A DNA stretch of 64,000 nt from Schaalia georgiae DSM 6843 (GTDB lineage: Bacteria > Actinomycetota > Actinomycetes > Actinomycetales > Actinomycetaceae): positions 62,001-126,000 of the forward strand of contig NZ_AUBM01000009.1 of assembly GCF_000429245.1 (NCBI RefSeq), in the 5' to 3' direction. Both the position numbers and the translations under genes were made by a program. The stretch's first letter is position 1, and every line of letters begins with the position of its first letter. Shown here one piece after another: positions 18,808-27,250 of the stretch. Below the pieces are notes generated by a model that searched no databases, was not told the origin of the DNA, and worked only from the letters and a program-made list of their open reading frames with translations.

Positions 18808-20160
18808 ATGGCAGACGAGGAATTCGACCGGATACCGCCCCAGGACATCGACGCCGAGATGAGCGTCCTGGGCTCCATGATGCTCACCTCCGAAGCGGTG
18901 TCCGTCGTCTCCGAGATCCTGCGCCCCCAGGACTTCTACCAGCCCAGCCACGAGACCATCTTCGACACGATCGTCGAGCTCACCGGGCGCGCCGAGCCCG
19001 CCGACGCCATCACCGTCGCCGGGGAGCTCAAACGCCAGGGCCTGCTGTCCAAAGTCGGCGGCGCCGCCTACCTGCACAGCCTCATCGCTTCCGTGCCCAC
19101 GGCCGCCAACGCCGGCTACTACGCGCGCATCGTGAGGGAGCGGGCCATCATGCGCCGCCTCGTCTCAGCGGGCACCCGCGTCGTCCAACTGGGCTACGCC
19201 GACGCCGGCGGCGATGTCGATGAGATCGTCGACCAGGCCCAGGCCGAGGTCTTCGCCGTCTCCGACGGACGCGACACCAGCGACTACGTCTCCATGAACC
19301 AGATGGGCTCCGACATCCTGGGCGCCCTGGAGGACATCGAGCGCAACCAGGGGAAACTGCGGGGCGTGCCCACCGGCTTCATCGACCTCGACGAGCTCAC
19401 CCAGGGCCTCCACGGCGGGCAGATGATCATCGTCGCCGCCCGCCCCGCCATGGGCAAATCCACACTCGCCCTGGACTTCTGCCGGTCTGCGTCGATCAAG
19501 CACGGCATCACCTCCCTGATCTTCTCCCTGGAGATGAGCAGCCAGGAGATCGCGATGCGCATGCTCTCCGCCGAGTCCGGAGTGTTCCTGTCCAAGATGC
19601 AGGCCGGGAAGATGAACGAACGCGACTGGCAGAACGTGTCGGCCACCACCTCGCGGATCTCCGAGGCCCCCCTGTACGTCGACGATTCGGCCAATATCAC
19701 GATCGCTGAGATCCGTTCGAAGTGCCGCCGCCTCAAGCAGCAGGAGAACCTGGGCCTGGTCGTCGTCGACTACCTGCAGCTCATGACCATCGGACGCCAG
19801 GTGGAATCGCGCCAGCAGGAGGTCTCCGCCATGTCCCGTAACCTCAAACTGCTGGCCAAGGACCTGGACATTCCCGTCGTCGCGGTCGCCCAGCTCAACC
19901 GCAACTCCGAGGGCCGCACCGACCGCAAACCCATGATGAGCGACCTGCGGGAATCCGGCTCCCTGGAGCAGGACGCCGACATCATCATCCTGCTGCACAG
20001 GCCCGACTACTACGACGAGAACACCGAGCGCAAGGGCGAGGCGGACATCATCGTCGCCAAGCACCGCGCGGGGCCGACGGCCACGATCGGCGTCCTCTTC
20101 CAGGGCGACGTCGCGCGCTTCGCCAACCGCACCGACCGTCCCGAACCGGGGCAGGGCTAG
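18808..20160 (+). CDS. dnaB: Replicative DNA helicase DnaB
   Basis: 450 residues, the normal length, with no intein. The N-terminal primase-interaction domain begins IPPQDIDAEMSVLGSMML. Walker A is ARPAMGKST (about 211-219), Walker B is LGLVVVDYLQLM, and the C-terminal DnaB motifs DLRESGSLEQDAD and KHRAGPT are present. It forms the hexameric helicase at replication forks. The frame is open 95 codons further upstream, but ATG 18808 has a good ribosome site and gives the family start. It lies divergently from the MATE gene rather than in the rpsF operon. Confidence 0.98.
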   Translation: MADEEFDRIPPQDIDAEMSVLGSMMLTSEAVSVVSEILRPQDFYQPSHETIFDTIVELTGRAEPADAITVAGELKRQGLLSKVGGAAYLHSLIASVPTAANAGYYARIVRERAIMRRLVSAGTRVVQLGYADAGGDVDEIVDQAQAEVFAVSDGRDTSDYVSMNQMGSDILGALEDIERNQGKLRGVPTGFIDLDELTQGLHGGQMIIVAARPAMGKSTLALDFCRSASIKHGITSLIFSLEMSSQEIAMRMLSAESGVFLSKMQAGKMNERDWQNVSATTSRISEAPLYVDDSANITIAEIRSKCRRLKQQENLGLVVVDYLQLMTIGRQVESRQQEVSAMSRNLKLLAKDLDIPVVAVAQLNRNSEGRTDRKPMMSDLRESGSLEQDADIIILLHRPDYYDENTERKGEADIIVAKHRAGPTATIGVLFQGDVARFANRTDRPEPGQG

Positions 20161-20186
20161 GGCAAGGGGCCGTGCAACCCCGTTCT

Positions 20187-20290
20187 ACGCACACAAGGAC
20201 CGGAATTACGCAACATGCGACCGCACACAAGGGCGGAGTCAAGCCGTTGTGTGCGCAGTGTGTTTCGTAAATCAGCCCCCTTGTGTGCGT
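20187..20290. repeat. Mirror array: four copies of CGCACACAAG, 34-bp period
   Basis: Downstream of dnaB, CGCACACAAGG occurs at 20188 and 20222 (34 apart), and its reverse complement TTGTGTGCG at 20247 and 20281 (again 34 apart). The outer pair forms a perfect 12-bp inverted repeat (20187-20198 with 20279-20290). The rest of the 372-base gap (20161-20532) holds no gene; two of the copies could fold into a stem-loop that ends dnaB transcription. Confidence 0.75.
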
Positions 20291-20532
20291 GACCGGGTTA
20301 AGGGGCGAGGGTGGCGCCGCGGGGGGCGGTGGGCCGCGGGTCTTGGAGGTGTTGCCGGGCCCTTTTCCAGATGGGCGGATTCGTCTGATGGGAACGGGTT
20401 CGAGGGCCCCGGGATGTGGCCCCGTCCCGCTCTGGCCACGATATGGTCACGGCTCTGGCGTGTCCTTGCCGAACGGTCAGAAAAGTGGCATAGTCGGCTA
20501 CGCATCTTTCATCACGGCGAGAGAATGAACCG

Positions 20533-20934
20533 ATGGTCGACCCAGCCAGTTGCACGCCGCAAATCGCGGCGAATCCAATGACTTCCGCTGAGGTGCTCGC
20601 CGATGCTGCGAGGCACCGGCCAGACCTGCACGCCTTCTTGGCCATCAACCCCGCCCTGCCGCCCGAGCTGCGCGCGTGGCTCGCCCTCGGCGCCGACCCT
20701 GGCATCCGCGCGGAACTCGGACCCCATCCCGCTGCCCCTGTCGTCGCCCTGGTGTGCGCGCGGGAGATGGGCCTCTTCGACGATGGCGGAGAGGAATGGG
20801 AGGAGCCCTTCGAGATGGGGGTGATCGAGGTCGAGCCCCTCGACATGTCGCTACTGGGGTTGCCCGCCGCCCCGGCCAAACCGAAGGGCAAGCGCAACGT
20901 CCTGATCACCGGGAACCTGGTCACGGTCAGCTGA
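20533..20934 (+). CDS. Small protein with variant leucine-rich-repeat-like segment
   Basis: 133 residues. The stretch MTSAEVLADAARHRPDLHAFLAINPALPPELRAWLA, which I read in two halves, resembles the helical variant leucine-rich repeat unit (A-x3-P-x-L...NP-x-LP-x2-L) found as N-terminal modules in actinomycete proteins. A second unit follows (GADPGIRAELGPHP). The remainder is acidic, then ends with a basic patch and NVLITGNLVTVS. ATG 20533 has a GAGAG upstream; M16 at 20578 also has the family-like start. Function unknown; it is convergent with the lipoprotein gene. Confidence 0.65.
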   Translation: MVDPASCTPQIAANPMTSAEVLADAARHRPDLHAFLAINPALPPELRAWLALGADPGIRAELGPHPAAPVVALVCAREMGLFDDGGEEWEEPFEMGVIEVEPLDMSLLGLPAAPAKPKGKRNVLITGNLVTVS

Positions 20935-21040
20935 GTGCGCCCTGTCGGGGGCCGTCCGATCGGGGGCGGGCCTGAGCCTCACACCGTCGTCCGCTCGACG
21001 AGGCGCGCCTGTTCCAGGAGTCCGGGCGGCGGGCCGGGCC

Positions 21041-21748
21041 TCACGCCGTTGTCCACTTCGCGTCGGACACGAACCAACTGCCGCCCTCGCCGCGCGTCAA
21101 GGTGATCCAGCCCACGCCTCGTTGGGTATCGCGGCGCCCGTTCGGGTACTCCCGGGCGTAGAAGATATTGCGTTGCCACGTCCCGTTGGAGCGCTGCGGG
21201 TTGTTGTCCACCCCCTCGGTGGTGATCCGCTCGACGGTCGCCGTCGTTCGTGCGCCGTCGGCCTTCAACGACAGGAACTCGTTCGACGCCTGCGCGGACT
21301 CGGGGTCGAGGGCCTGCGTGTGCGAGAACTCCCCGGTCTCGTAGATCGCCGCGCGCACGGCCGCGTACTCCTGGTTCTCGTCCTTCGAGGCGTCCCAGGT
21401 GTGGTAGGTGATGACGTAGGCCTTCGCCACCTCGTCGGCGTCCTGCCAGTTCAGGGCCGAGGGATCGGGAAGATCGGACAGCCACGACACGGAGGCCGAT
21501 GACAGGCACCTCCCGTTCGGCGCGGTCGCGCTGGCGGAGCACTGGGAGGGCGCGGAGGGGGCGACTGTGGTCGCCAGAGCGGCCGGAGCGGGGCTGGTGG
21601 TGGAGGAGGACTGGGGGGCGCTCTGGGGGAGCTGGGTCGTGCGCAGTGCGGCCGGTGTCTGCCCGCTCTGGGGGGTGGCGGAGGAACAGCCTGCCAATGC
21701 GACGATCAGGAGGGGCCCGGCTGCCCAGGCCATGGAACGGGATGTCAT
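21041..21748 (-). CDS. Secreted lipoprotein of unknown function
   Basis: 235 residues from ATG 21748, which is preceded by GGAGGAGAAG at ideal distance. The signal peptide ends in the lipobox ALAGC, so the mature protein is anchored to the outer face of the membrane. A Ser/Thr/Pro/Ala/Gln-rich linker of about 60 residues follows, then a small domain (WLSDLPDPSALNWQDADEVAKAYV ... GSWFVSDAKW) that looks like the NTF2-like lipoprotein folds common in actinobacteria. No enzymatic motif is visible. No partner gene is evident. Confidence 0.75.
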   Translation of the reverse strand: MTSRSMAWAAGPLLIVALAGCSSATPQSGQTPAALRTTQLPQSAPQSSSTTSPAPAALATTVAPSAPSQCSASATAPNGRCLSSASVSWLSDLPDPSALNWQDADEVAKAYVITYHTWDASKDENQEYAAVRAAIYETGEFSHTQALDPESAQASNEFLSLKADGARTTATVERITTEGVDNNPQRSNGTWQRNIFYAREYPNGRRDTQRGVGWITLTRGEGGSWFVSDAKWTTA

Positions 21749-22011
21749 CTTCTCCTCCGGTGACTCGTGCATGTGAGGGCGCCCCGCGCTGGGCGCCGCG
21801 CCTTTCGAGTTCCGATACTAAGTGGGGCGCGGGTCCGTGTGAAGACTTAATGCGCAAAGGTCAGGCGTATCCGTGCTCGTGCGGGTGGTGCTTCGGTCTG
21901 TCACCAACAGACTCGCGCAGCTGCGGCTTATCCGGGTGCGCGGGTGGAGTCGTGAGGCGCCGGTGGCGCGAGTGGTGTCCCGCATTGGGGGCTGGATGCG
22001 GGCATGAAAAG

Positions 22012-22076
22012 AGCGTGACCATTGGTCACGCTGCGGTTCCCTTGCGGGGGCTGGGGCGCGCTCCGGTGCGCGCCCC
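22012..22076. terminator. Two hairpins downstream of the small membrane protein
   Basis: GGGGCGCGC (22053-22061) pairs with 22068-22076, nine bases past the stop of the minus-strand gene. AGCGTGACC (22012-22020) pairs with 22024-22032 around ATT and is followed, on the minus strand, by CTTTTC. The second has the better terminator form. The remaining part of the gap (21749-22011) shows no gene. Confidence 0.65.
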
Positions 22077-22084
22077 GGTTCGTG

Positions 22085-22303
22085 TCAGGCGGCCTTGCGC
22101 GTCAGGGTGAACAGGGCCGGTGCGGTGATGAGGGCGGTGAGGGCGACGACGACCGCGAGGACCACCGAGGCGGTGGAACCGGCCTGGGCGGCGGCGAACA
22201 TGCCGAGCGCGGCCAGGACTACGATCATTGAGACCAGCACGGATGCGCTGACCTTGGCCTGCGCCATGGTGGGGGCGGTTTCGGACTTGACGATGTGCTC
22301 CAT
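22085..22303 (-). CDS. Small two-helix membrane protein
   Basis: 72 residues. An N-terminal polar stretch of about 18 residues (MEHIVKSETAPTMAQAKV) is followed by two hydrophobic segments, roughly 19-40 and 44-66, and a basic end (TRKAA). AAGGAG lies just before ATG 22303. No family recognised. The strong ribosome site, flanking terminator hairpins and clean codon usage support a real gene transcribed alone. Confidence 0.65.
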   Translation of the reverse strand: MEHIVKSETAPTMAQAKVSASVLVSMIVVLAALGMFAAAQAGSTASVVLAVVVALTALITAPALFTLTRKAA

Positions 22304-22599
22304 GGGATTCTCCTTGTCAGTGCGGAGCAACTGACAAGCCCCGCACGGCAGCGTGTCAATTTTGCGGGGGCTGGCAGGGGGCCAACCCCCTTTGGTGCAC
22401 GGCCAATGATAGGCCCGATCAACAAGGTGGTCTACGTGGCTCCGACCCGCTGTAGCGCAATGCACAGTGACCGGGTAACAGTTGTGCACAAGGGGCGGGT
22501 TCCGGGCCGTGCTCCGTGCGACCACAAGCCGTTTCGACCGCGTCGGGCCGCGTGCAGCAGTGCGCCCGGGCCGGCGCCCGGGCGCACGCTCATCGGCTC
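22304..22599. other. Gap between small membrane gene and csp
   Basis: About 296 bases with no gene. On the minus strand a TTGACA at 22359-22354 could be the -35 box of the small membrane gene, though the matching -10 is poor. AGCCCCGC (22337) and GCGGGGGCT (22364) form an imperfect hairpin around it. Nothing else stands out. Confidence 0.35.
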
Positions 22600-22809
22600 T
22601 CAGACGACTCTCGACACTTCCTCCGCGTGGAGGCCGCGAGGCCCCTCGACCGCCACGTAATCGACCTTTTCTCCCTCGTGGAGGGTGCGGCGCCCGCTTT
22701 GGCCGACAATACTGGAGAAGTGAACGAAGACGTCGCCCGTTTGGTCGTCGGGAATGATGAACCCGAATCCTTTGGCGTCGTTGAACCACTTGACGTGCCC
22801 ACTTGCCAT
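22600..22809 (-). CDS. Cold-shock domain protein
   Basis: 69 residues. It has the complete cold-shock fold: HVKWFNDAKGFGFI with RNP1 (KGFGFI) and RNP2 (VFVHF), ending in RGLHAEEVSRVV. ATG 22809 is preceded by AAGGAGACG. Such proteins bind single-stranded RNA and DNA and act as RNA chaperones. It stands alone, with a long untranslated region upstream, as is usual for this family. The PDDQTGDVFVH loop and the Val-rich C-terminus resemble the shorter actinobacterial CspB type. Confidence 0.92.
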   Translation of the reverse strand: MASGHVKWFNDAKGFGFIIPDDQTGDVFVHFSSIVGQSGRRTLHEGEKVDYVAVEGPRGLHAEEVSRVV

Positions 22810-23154
22810 GGGCGTCTCCTTCCGTTGCCCCGTTCCTGGGGCGCGTACCCTGTCCGGCGGTGGACCGGGCCCGCGTCCGCGCACCGGGAACGATCCGGGC
22901 GCGGGCGTGGAACTCCACGGTACACCAGATCCACTGAAATTGCTTCTGACCTGCGTGAATATGATTCAGATCCGTCGGTCGGCGCGCATCTGGGCCGGAC
23001 GGGTCCCGCACTGGTCGCGGGGGTTGGGGCCGCGCGGCGTGCGCGGCACCGACGGGCCGCCTCCGGTCGCCGACCGCAAGGGCGCGACTGGGTTGGTCAT
23101 CCCGGACGGCGGGGATCCGCCCTCCGGTCCCCAGCCGCAAGGGCGCGGTGCGCC
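22810..23154. other. Gap between csp and the ABC importer, with 61-bp-offset direct repeat
   Basis: A 345-base gap without a supportable gene. The half next to csp would hold its promoter and leader. In the other half an imperfect direct repeat of about 27 bases (CCTCCGGTC...CCGCAAGGGCGCG) starts at 23060 and 23121, exactly 61 bases apart. GGCGG/CCGCC at 23108-23121 could form a short hairpin after the ABC operon. Confidence 0.45.
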
Positions 23155-23973
23155 CTACTCCGACGGCGGATTCCACTTCCCGGACAGGGACACTGGGACC
23201 ACCGTCTCCACAGTGGTGCCATTGTGCTCCAGCTCCCCGATGCGCACGTCCACCCCGAACACCTCCGCCAGGGTCCGCTCGTTCATGACCTCGCCCGTCG
23301 GGCCGACCATGGCCCGGTGCGCCGCGCTGATCATGAGGACCTGGTCGGCGACGCGCAAAGCGTGCGCCGGATAGTGCGTGTTCATGATGACAGTGAGACC
23401 GTGCTCGGCGACCAGGCGCTCGAGCAGCCGTAGGACTATGAGCTGGTTGCGGAAGTCCAAGCCCGTCTCCGGCTCGTCGAGGACCAGCACCGATGGCTCG
23501 GCCACCAGGGCGCGCGCGATCAGCACCATCTGGAACTGCCCGCCCGACATGGCGCGACAGGGCATCCGCGCCAAGGCGGCCGCGCCGATGTCCTCCAGGA
23601 CGCGCAGCGCCATCTCCTCCTCTGCGCGCCCCGGCTGAGCGAGGACGCGCATGTGCGGGGCGCGCCCCACCATCACCATCTCCGCGCCACTCAGCCCGAT
23701 GGCCGAGGCATTGCGGGCCTGCGGCACGTACGAGAGCGCCCGCCCCAGCGCCCGCGGCGACATGTCCGCGATGTCGTGACCGTCGATCAACGAGCAGCCC
23801 CGGTCCCACTTCTGCAGGCCGATCATCGTGCGCAGCAACGTGGTCTTCCCGGCGCCGTTGGGGCCCAAGACGGCCATGAGGGAGCGACCCGGGACCGTGA
23901 AGCCCACGTCGTCGAGGATGGGCGCCGGCGCGCCCGGGTAGGTGAAAGTCCCGCCTCGGACCTCGAAAGTCAT
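23155..23973 (-). CDS. Iron-complex-type ABC importer, ATP-binding protein
   Basis: 272 residues. Walker A is GPNGAGKTT (37-45), the signature is MSGGQ, Walker B is VLVLDEPETG, and the switch His is in MNTHYPAH. It is closest to the FecE/BtuD class that energises FecCD permeases. A C-terminal extension of about 40 residues (ELEHNGTTVETVVPVSLSG) follows the core. The start overlaps the permease stop as ATGA. Together with the permease and the lipoprotein it would form a siderophore, heme or cobalamin importer; the substrate cannot be told. Confidence 0.9.
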   Translation of the reverse strand: MTFEVRGGTFTYPGAPAPILDDVGFTVPGRSLMAVLGPNGAGKTTLLRTMIGLQKWDRGCSLIDGHDIADMSPRALGRALSYVPQARNASAIGLSGAEMVMVGRAPHMRVLAQPGRAEEEMALRVLEDIGAAALARMPCRAMSGGQFQMVLIARALVAEPSVLVLDEPETGLDFRNQLIVLRLLERLVAEHGLTVIMNTHYPAHALRVADQVLMISAAHRAMVGPTGEVMNERTLAEVFGVDVRIGELEHNGTTVETVVPVSLSGKWNPPSE

Positions 23974-24998
23974 GACGCGCCCCCCGTCCGGCGCAGCAAC
24001 ACGATGAAGAACGGTGCCCCGATGATCGCGGTGAGGATCGAGATCGGAATCTCCGAGGCCGTCAACGTGCGGGCCAGAGTGTCGATCACGATCATCAGCG
24101 CCGATCCGAGCAGCAGGGACACGGGGATCAGCGCTCGGTTGTTCGACCCGCACAACATCCGCGCGATGTGCGGCACCAACAGGCCCACCCACCCCACTTG
24201 GCCGCACATGGAGACGACCGACGCTGTGATCGCCGTCGAGGCGACGACCAGGAGCGCCCGCAGCAGGGGGACGTTGACGCCCGCCGCGCGCGCCTCGTCG
24301 TCCGACAGGGCGAGGATGTTGAGTTGCCAGCGCAGCGCGAGGACCACGATGGCGCCCCCGATGATGAAAGGCGCGCCGAGCGCGATCTGGCCGTAGCTGA
24401 CCGCCGCCAGGGATCCCATCAGCCAGTACGTGATCTCCGGCAACTGGCTGGTCGGATCCGCCGTGAGCTTGAGCAGCGACAGCACCGCGTTCGCCAGCGC
24501 CGACACGATGACGCCGCCCAGCACCAGGGTGATGACGTTGAAACCGCCCGTCCGCGACCGTGAGATGGATGTCGTGAACAGTACGGTCCCCAATCCCGAC
24601 GCCAGCGCCATCGCCTGCACGCCCAGCAGATTCCAGTCGAGCAGCAGTGCCGCCACCGCTCCCACGCAGGTGCCGGCGGCGACGCCCAGGGTGTCCGGGG
24701 TGGCCAGGGGGTTGGAGAAAAGGGACTGGAACGAGGCGCCCGCGGCCGACAGCCCCGCTCCGATCAGCACCGCGACGATGACGCGCGGCACGCGCAGGTT
24801 GAAGACCACGGAGTCGATGCGGGGTGACACTGCGGGGCCGGCGCCCAGGCGCGCGCGGAAGGCGGCGACGATGTCGGCCAGTGAGACCTGGTAGCGCCCC
24901 ACCATGATCGCGCCCGTCGCGCAGGCGACGATGACGACCACGAGTGCGGGCACCACCCAGTGGCGCAGACGGCCGGAGACGACCAGGACATGGTGCAT
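23970..24998 (-). CDS. FecCD-family ABC importer permease
   Basis: 342 residues with about ten membrane helices. The family landmarks are present: RVPRVIVAVLIGAGLSAAGASFQSLFSNPLATPDTLGV (read across) near the start, GVNVPLLR at the coupling helix, and GQVGWVGLLVPHIARMLCG near the end. The ATG at 24998 gives the usual length; longer upstream starts run into the lipoprotein gene. The 56-base gap to the lipoprotein suggests one operon in the order binding protein, permease, ATPase. Confidence 0.9.
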   Translation of the reverse strand: MHHVLVVSGRLRHWVVPALVVVIVACATGAIMVGRYQVSLADIVAAFRARLGAGPAVSPRIDSVVFNLRVPRVIVAVLIGAGLSAAGASFQSLFSNPLATPDTLGVAAGTCVGAVAALLLDWNLLGVQAMALASGLGTVLFTTSISRSRTGGFNVITLVLGGVIVSALANAVLSLLKLTADPTSQLPEITYWLMGSLAAVSYGQIALGAPFIIGGAIVVLALRWQLNILALSDDEARAAGVNVPLLRALLVVASTAITASVVSMCGQVGWVGLLVPHIARMLCGSNNRALIPVSLLLGSALMIVIDTLARTLTASEIPISILTAIIGAPFFIVLLRRTGGAS

Positions 24999-25054
24999 TG
25001 CGGGCTTTCGGCAGCGGCCCCCGCCCCGCCAGCCGACGGGGCAGGGGCAGGGGG

Positions 25055-26173
25055 TCAGGAGGTGGAATCGGGGTCGACGATGGCGCGGGCCTGGGAGTCG
25101 GTGAGGGTGAAGGAGTACATCCGCTGGTAGTAGTCCTTCGTGATCGACACCAGGTCCACGTCGGCGAACTGGTCGGGGTACAAGGACTTGCCCAGCCAGT
25201 TCGCCACGACCGGGGAGTCCGGGTTCGGCGTGAACCAGTTCCACATGCCCAGGCCCGTGGAGTACACCCGCCCGGAGCGCACGGACGACAGCGTGGAGAA
25301 ATCGACGCCCTCAACGGCGTTGTCGAGCACGGACTTCGCCGTCATATTCGACATGCCCTTGCCTGTCACCAGCAGTACCTGCGGATCCCAGGCGAGCACC
25401 TGCTCGAAGGTGGCCGGCGTACGGGAGGTGTCGGTGTCGGAGGTGACGTTCGTGTAGTTGAGGGACTCGGCCCATGAGTCCGTGAACCATCCGTCACGGC
25501 CGCCCGCGACCGCGAGCTGCCCGTCCGCGGCTCCCATGAGGACCATCGTCGACTGGCGGTCGGCCTCCGCGACGCGCGAGGCGCGCTCCCGTGCGTCGGT
25601 TACCAGGTCCTTTCCCAGGGCGATCTTGTCGGCCATGTGCCCGTCCTGGTCGAAGACGTCCTCCAGGAGCTCCATCCAGTCCGCGTAGGTGTCGGACGGG
25701 TTGCCGGTGGTGGTGAAACCCACTGCGGGGATCCCCGCTTTGCGGAACATCTCGCCGTGCTCCTTGTTGAACGCGTTGTACAGGACCACGTCGACGCCGA
25801 TACTGGCCAGGGACTCGGCGTTGAGCTCGCCGTTGTCGTAGTAGTCGGTCTGGACTTGGAGCATCTCGGGGGCCATCTGGGCGGCGATCGTGTTCGACAT
25901 GGCTTTGACGCGGGCCGCCGACATGGCGACCAGGTAGGGGGCCTTCCCGTCGAAGTACGCCAGGTAGGTCGATTCGATGGGGATCTGGTCGATGGCCACG
26001 CGGGTGATCTGGGCGGGCAGTTCCACCTGGTTGCCAGCGTGGTCGACGATGGTGCGGGTGCCCGGTGTGGACTGGGGACCGGAGGACTACGTGGACGCGG
26101 TGCCGCCGCAGCCGGCCAGGAACAGGGCGCTTGCGGCGGCGAGCGCGCCGAGGGCCTTGAGGGGGCTCTTCAT
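25055..26173 (-). pseudogene. Iron-complex-type substrate-binding lipoprotein with in-frame TAG at codon 29
   Basis: Reading from ATG 26173 gives a lipoprotein signal (MKSPLKALGALAAASA then LFLAGCGG, Cys at codon 22), then TAG at 26089-26087 (codon 29), then in the same frame a complete 344-residue periplasmic-binding-type domain (TRTIVDHAGNQVELP ... IVDPDSTS). The domain matches the binding proteins that partner FecCD permeases. The stop falls in the floppy linker right after the lipid anchor. As read, translation would yield only a short lipopeptide, and no good restart site exists; the nearest is GTG 26026 without a signal. Everything downstream is intact, so the change is recent, or is a sequencing error, or is read through. 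Confidence 0.8.
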
Positions 26174-26235
26174 GGTTGCCTCTCGTATGGGGAATTACGA
26201 GGGATAGGGTAGTAAAAATTAGGTAGTCCTCACAA
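26174..26235 (-). promoter_or_regulatory. Promoter region of the ABC importer with weak iron-box half-sites
   Basis: The AT-rich leader contains, on the plus strand, two similar hexamers: TAGGGTAGT (26205-26213) and TTAGGTAGTCCT (26219-26230). TTAGGT matches half of the DtxR/IdeR consensus, but the other half is poor (about 11 of 19 positions overall). Iron control would fit the genes but is only suggested. Confidence 0.25.
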
Positions 26236-26288
26236 GAGTGAGGAATCTAGTGCTCATTGAGCGGGGCGGTCGCCCCTCAGGCACGCGA

Positions 26289-26316
26289 AAGCCGCAGGTC
26301 GGATAACCTGCGGCTT
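26289..26316. terminator. Terminator hairpin after tRNA-Leu
   Basis: AAGCCGCAGGT (26289-26299) pairs perfectly with ACCTGCGGCTT (26306-26316) around a six-base loop, six bases past the 3' end of the tRNA on the minus strand. The flanking A/T bases make it usable in both directions. Confidence 0.75.
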
Positions 26317-26321
26317 CATCG

Positions 26322-26405
26322 TGCGCGAGGGGGGAGTTGAACCCCCACTCCATCACTGGAACACGGACCTGAACCGTGCGCGTCTGCCTATTCCGCCACT
26401 CGCGC
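26322..26405 (-). tRNA. tRNA-Leu(CAG)
   Basis: On the minus strand the sequence folds as a class II tRNA: acceptor GCGCGAG (from 26405) with CTCGCGC, D-arm, anticodon stem CACGG/CCGTG around loop TTCAGGT with anticodon CAG at 26371-26369, a long variable arm, and T-arm GGGGGTTCAACTCCCCC. The discriminator base is A. The CCA end is not encoded and would be added by the CCA enzyme at 8605-10203. It reads codon CUG, a common leucine codon in this GC-rich DNA. Confidence 0.95.
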
Positions 26406-26479
26406 GTGCCCTGAAAGCATAAGGGGTGCTCCATGTCCGCGTCAAACCGGGCGCCGGCGCCCGCAGCGCCCCCGTGCGC

Positions 26480-27250
26480 TCAGAGCAGGATCTTCGCCGC
26501 GATGATCGCGGACACCGCAGCCGCGCACACCAGCGCGGCCACCAGGTCGCGCCAGCCCAGTGACACGCGCTCGCCCACGGGCGGGCGCAGTCCGCCCCGC
26601 ATCGACATGGCGCGTCCGGTCTCGGCCGCCCCCCGTGACGCCGCGGACAACGAGGCGGTCACCACATCGATCGCGAGGCGCGCGTACCCGCGCATCGGCA
26701 TGCTCGCCATCTCGTCGCCGAGCCGCAGTCTGACGGTGTCCATCACCGCGCCGGCCTGGTCGCGCAGCATCGGCAGGCCCCGCAGCGCCTCGCCCGTGAT
26801 CAGCGCCCACTCGTCGACCGGCGCCCCGAAGGGGCGCAAGGGCGCCAGGAAGACGCGCAGCGCCCCCGCCATCGCCGTCGTGGGCACAGCCCACAGGAGC
26901 AGCGACGACCCCCACACGACAATGAGTGCGACGGATGAGGCGCGCAGGAAGACCTCCACGCCATCGCCGAGCCACGCCCCCGCGCATCCGCCGACGAAAC
27001 CGCTCCACAACCACGCGGGCGGACGGGGGAGTGCCCCCGCTGGCACGCGCAGCAGGGCCGTGGCTGCCACGAGTACGGCGGCGACCACGCCCAGCGTCGC
27101 CCAGGTGGGGATCGTGAGCACGAAAGTCGTCAGTGCCGTCCAGCACACGATCAGCGTGCCCGGCCACGTCTTGGAGAGGAAGGACGGCCACGGCAGCGCG
27201 CGCGGCAGTATGAAACTGGAGGACCTGCGGGGTTTGCGTCGTTCACTCAT
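26480..27250 (-). CDS. ECF transporter transmembrane T component
   Basis: 256 residues with about five membrane segments. The EcfT coupling motifs are present: RLRLGDEMASMPMRGYARL with its Ala-Arg-Gly-like AxRG pattern, then RAMSMRGGLRP. T components link the vitamin-binding S subunit to the ATPases. The start overlaps the upstream fused protein as ATGA, so the two are made together. Length is typical. Confidence 0.82.
   Translation of the reverse strand: MSERRKPRRSSSFILPRALPWPSFLSKTWPGTLIVCWTALTTFVLTIPTWATLGVVAAVLVAATALLRVPAGALPRPPAWLWSGFVGGCAGAWLGDGVEVFLRASSVALIVVWGSSLLLWAVPTTAMAGALRVFLAPLRPFGAPVDEWALITGEALRGLPMLRDQAGAVMDTVRLRLGDEMASMPMRGYARLAIDVVTASLSAASRGAAETGRAMSMRGGLRPPVGERVSLGWRDLVAALVCAAAVSAIIAAKILL

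Noticed and set aside
20941-21065. Near-duplicate of the lipoprotein 3' end (CCTCACACCGTCGTCC and CCTCACGCCGTTGTCC)
   Set aside because: Short, imperfect and without coding sense; too weak to support a duplication.
23060-23150. CRISPR array
   Set aside because: Only two imperfect repeats, no cas genes, and no likeness to the other 61-bp pairs; kept only as a spacing observation.
26205-26235. DtxR/IdeR iron box ahead of the ABC importer as a firm call
   Set aside because: Only about 11 of 19 positions agree and the second half-site is poor; listed with low confidence.
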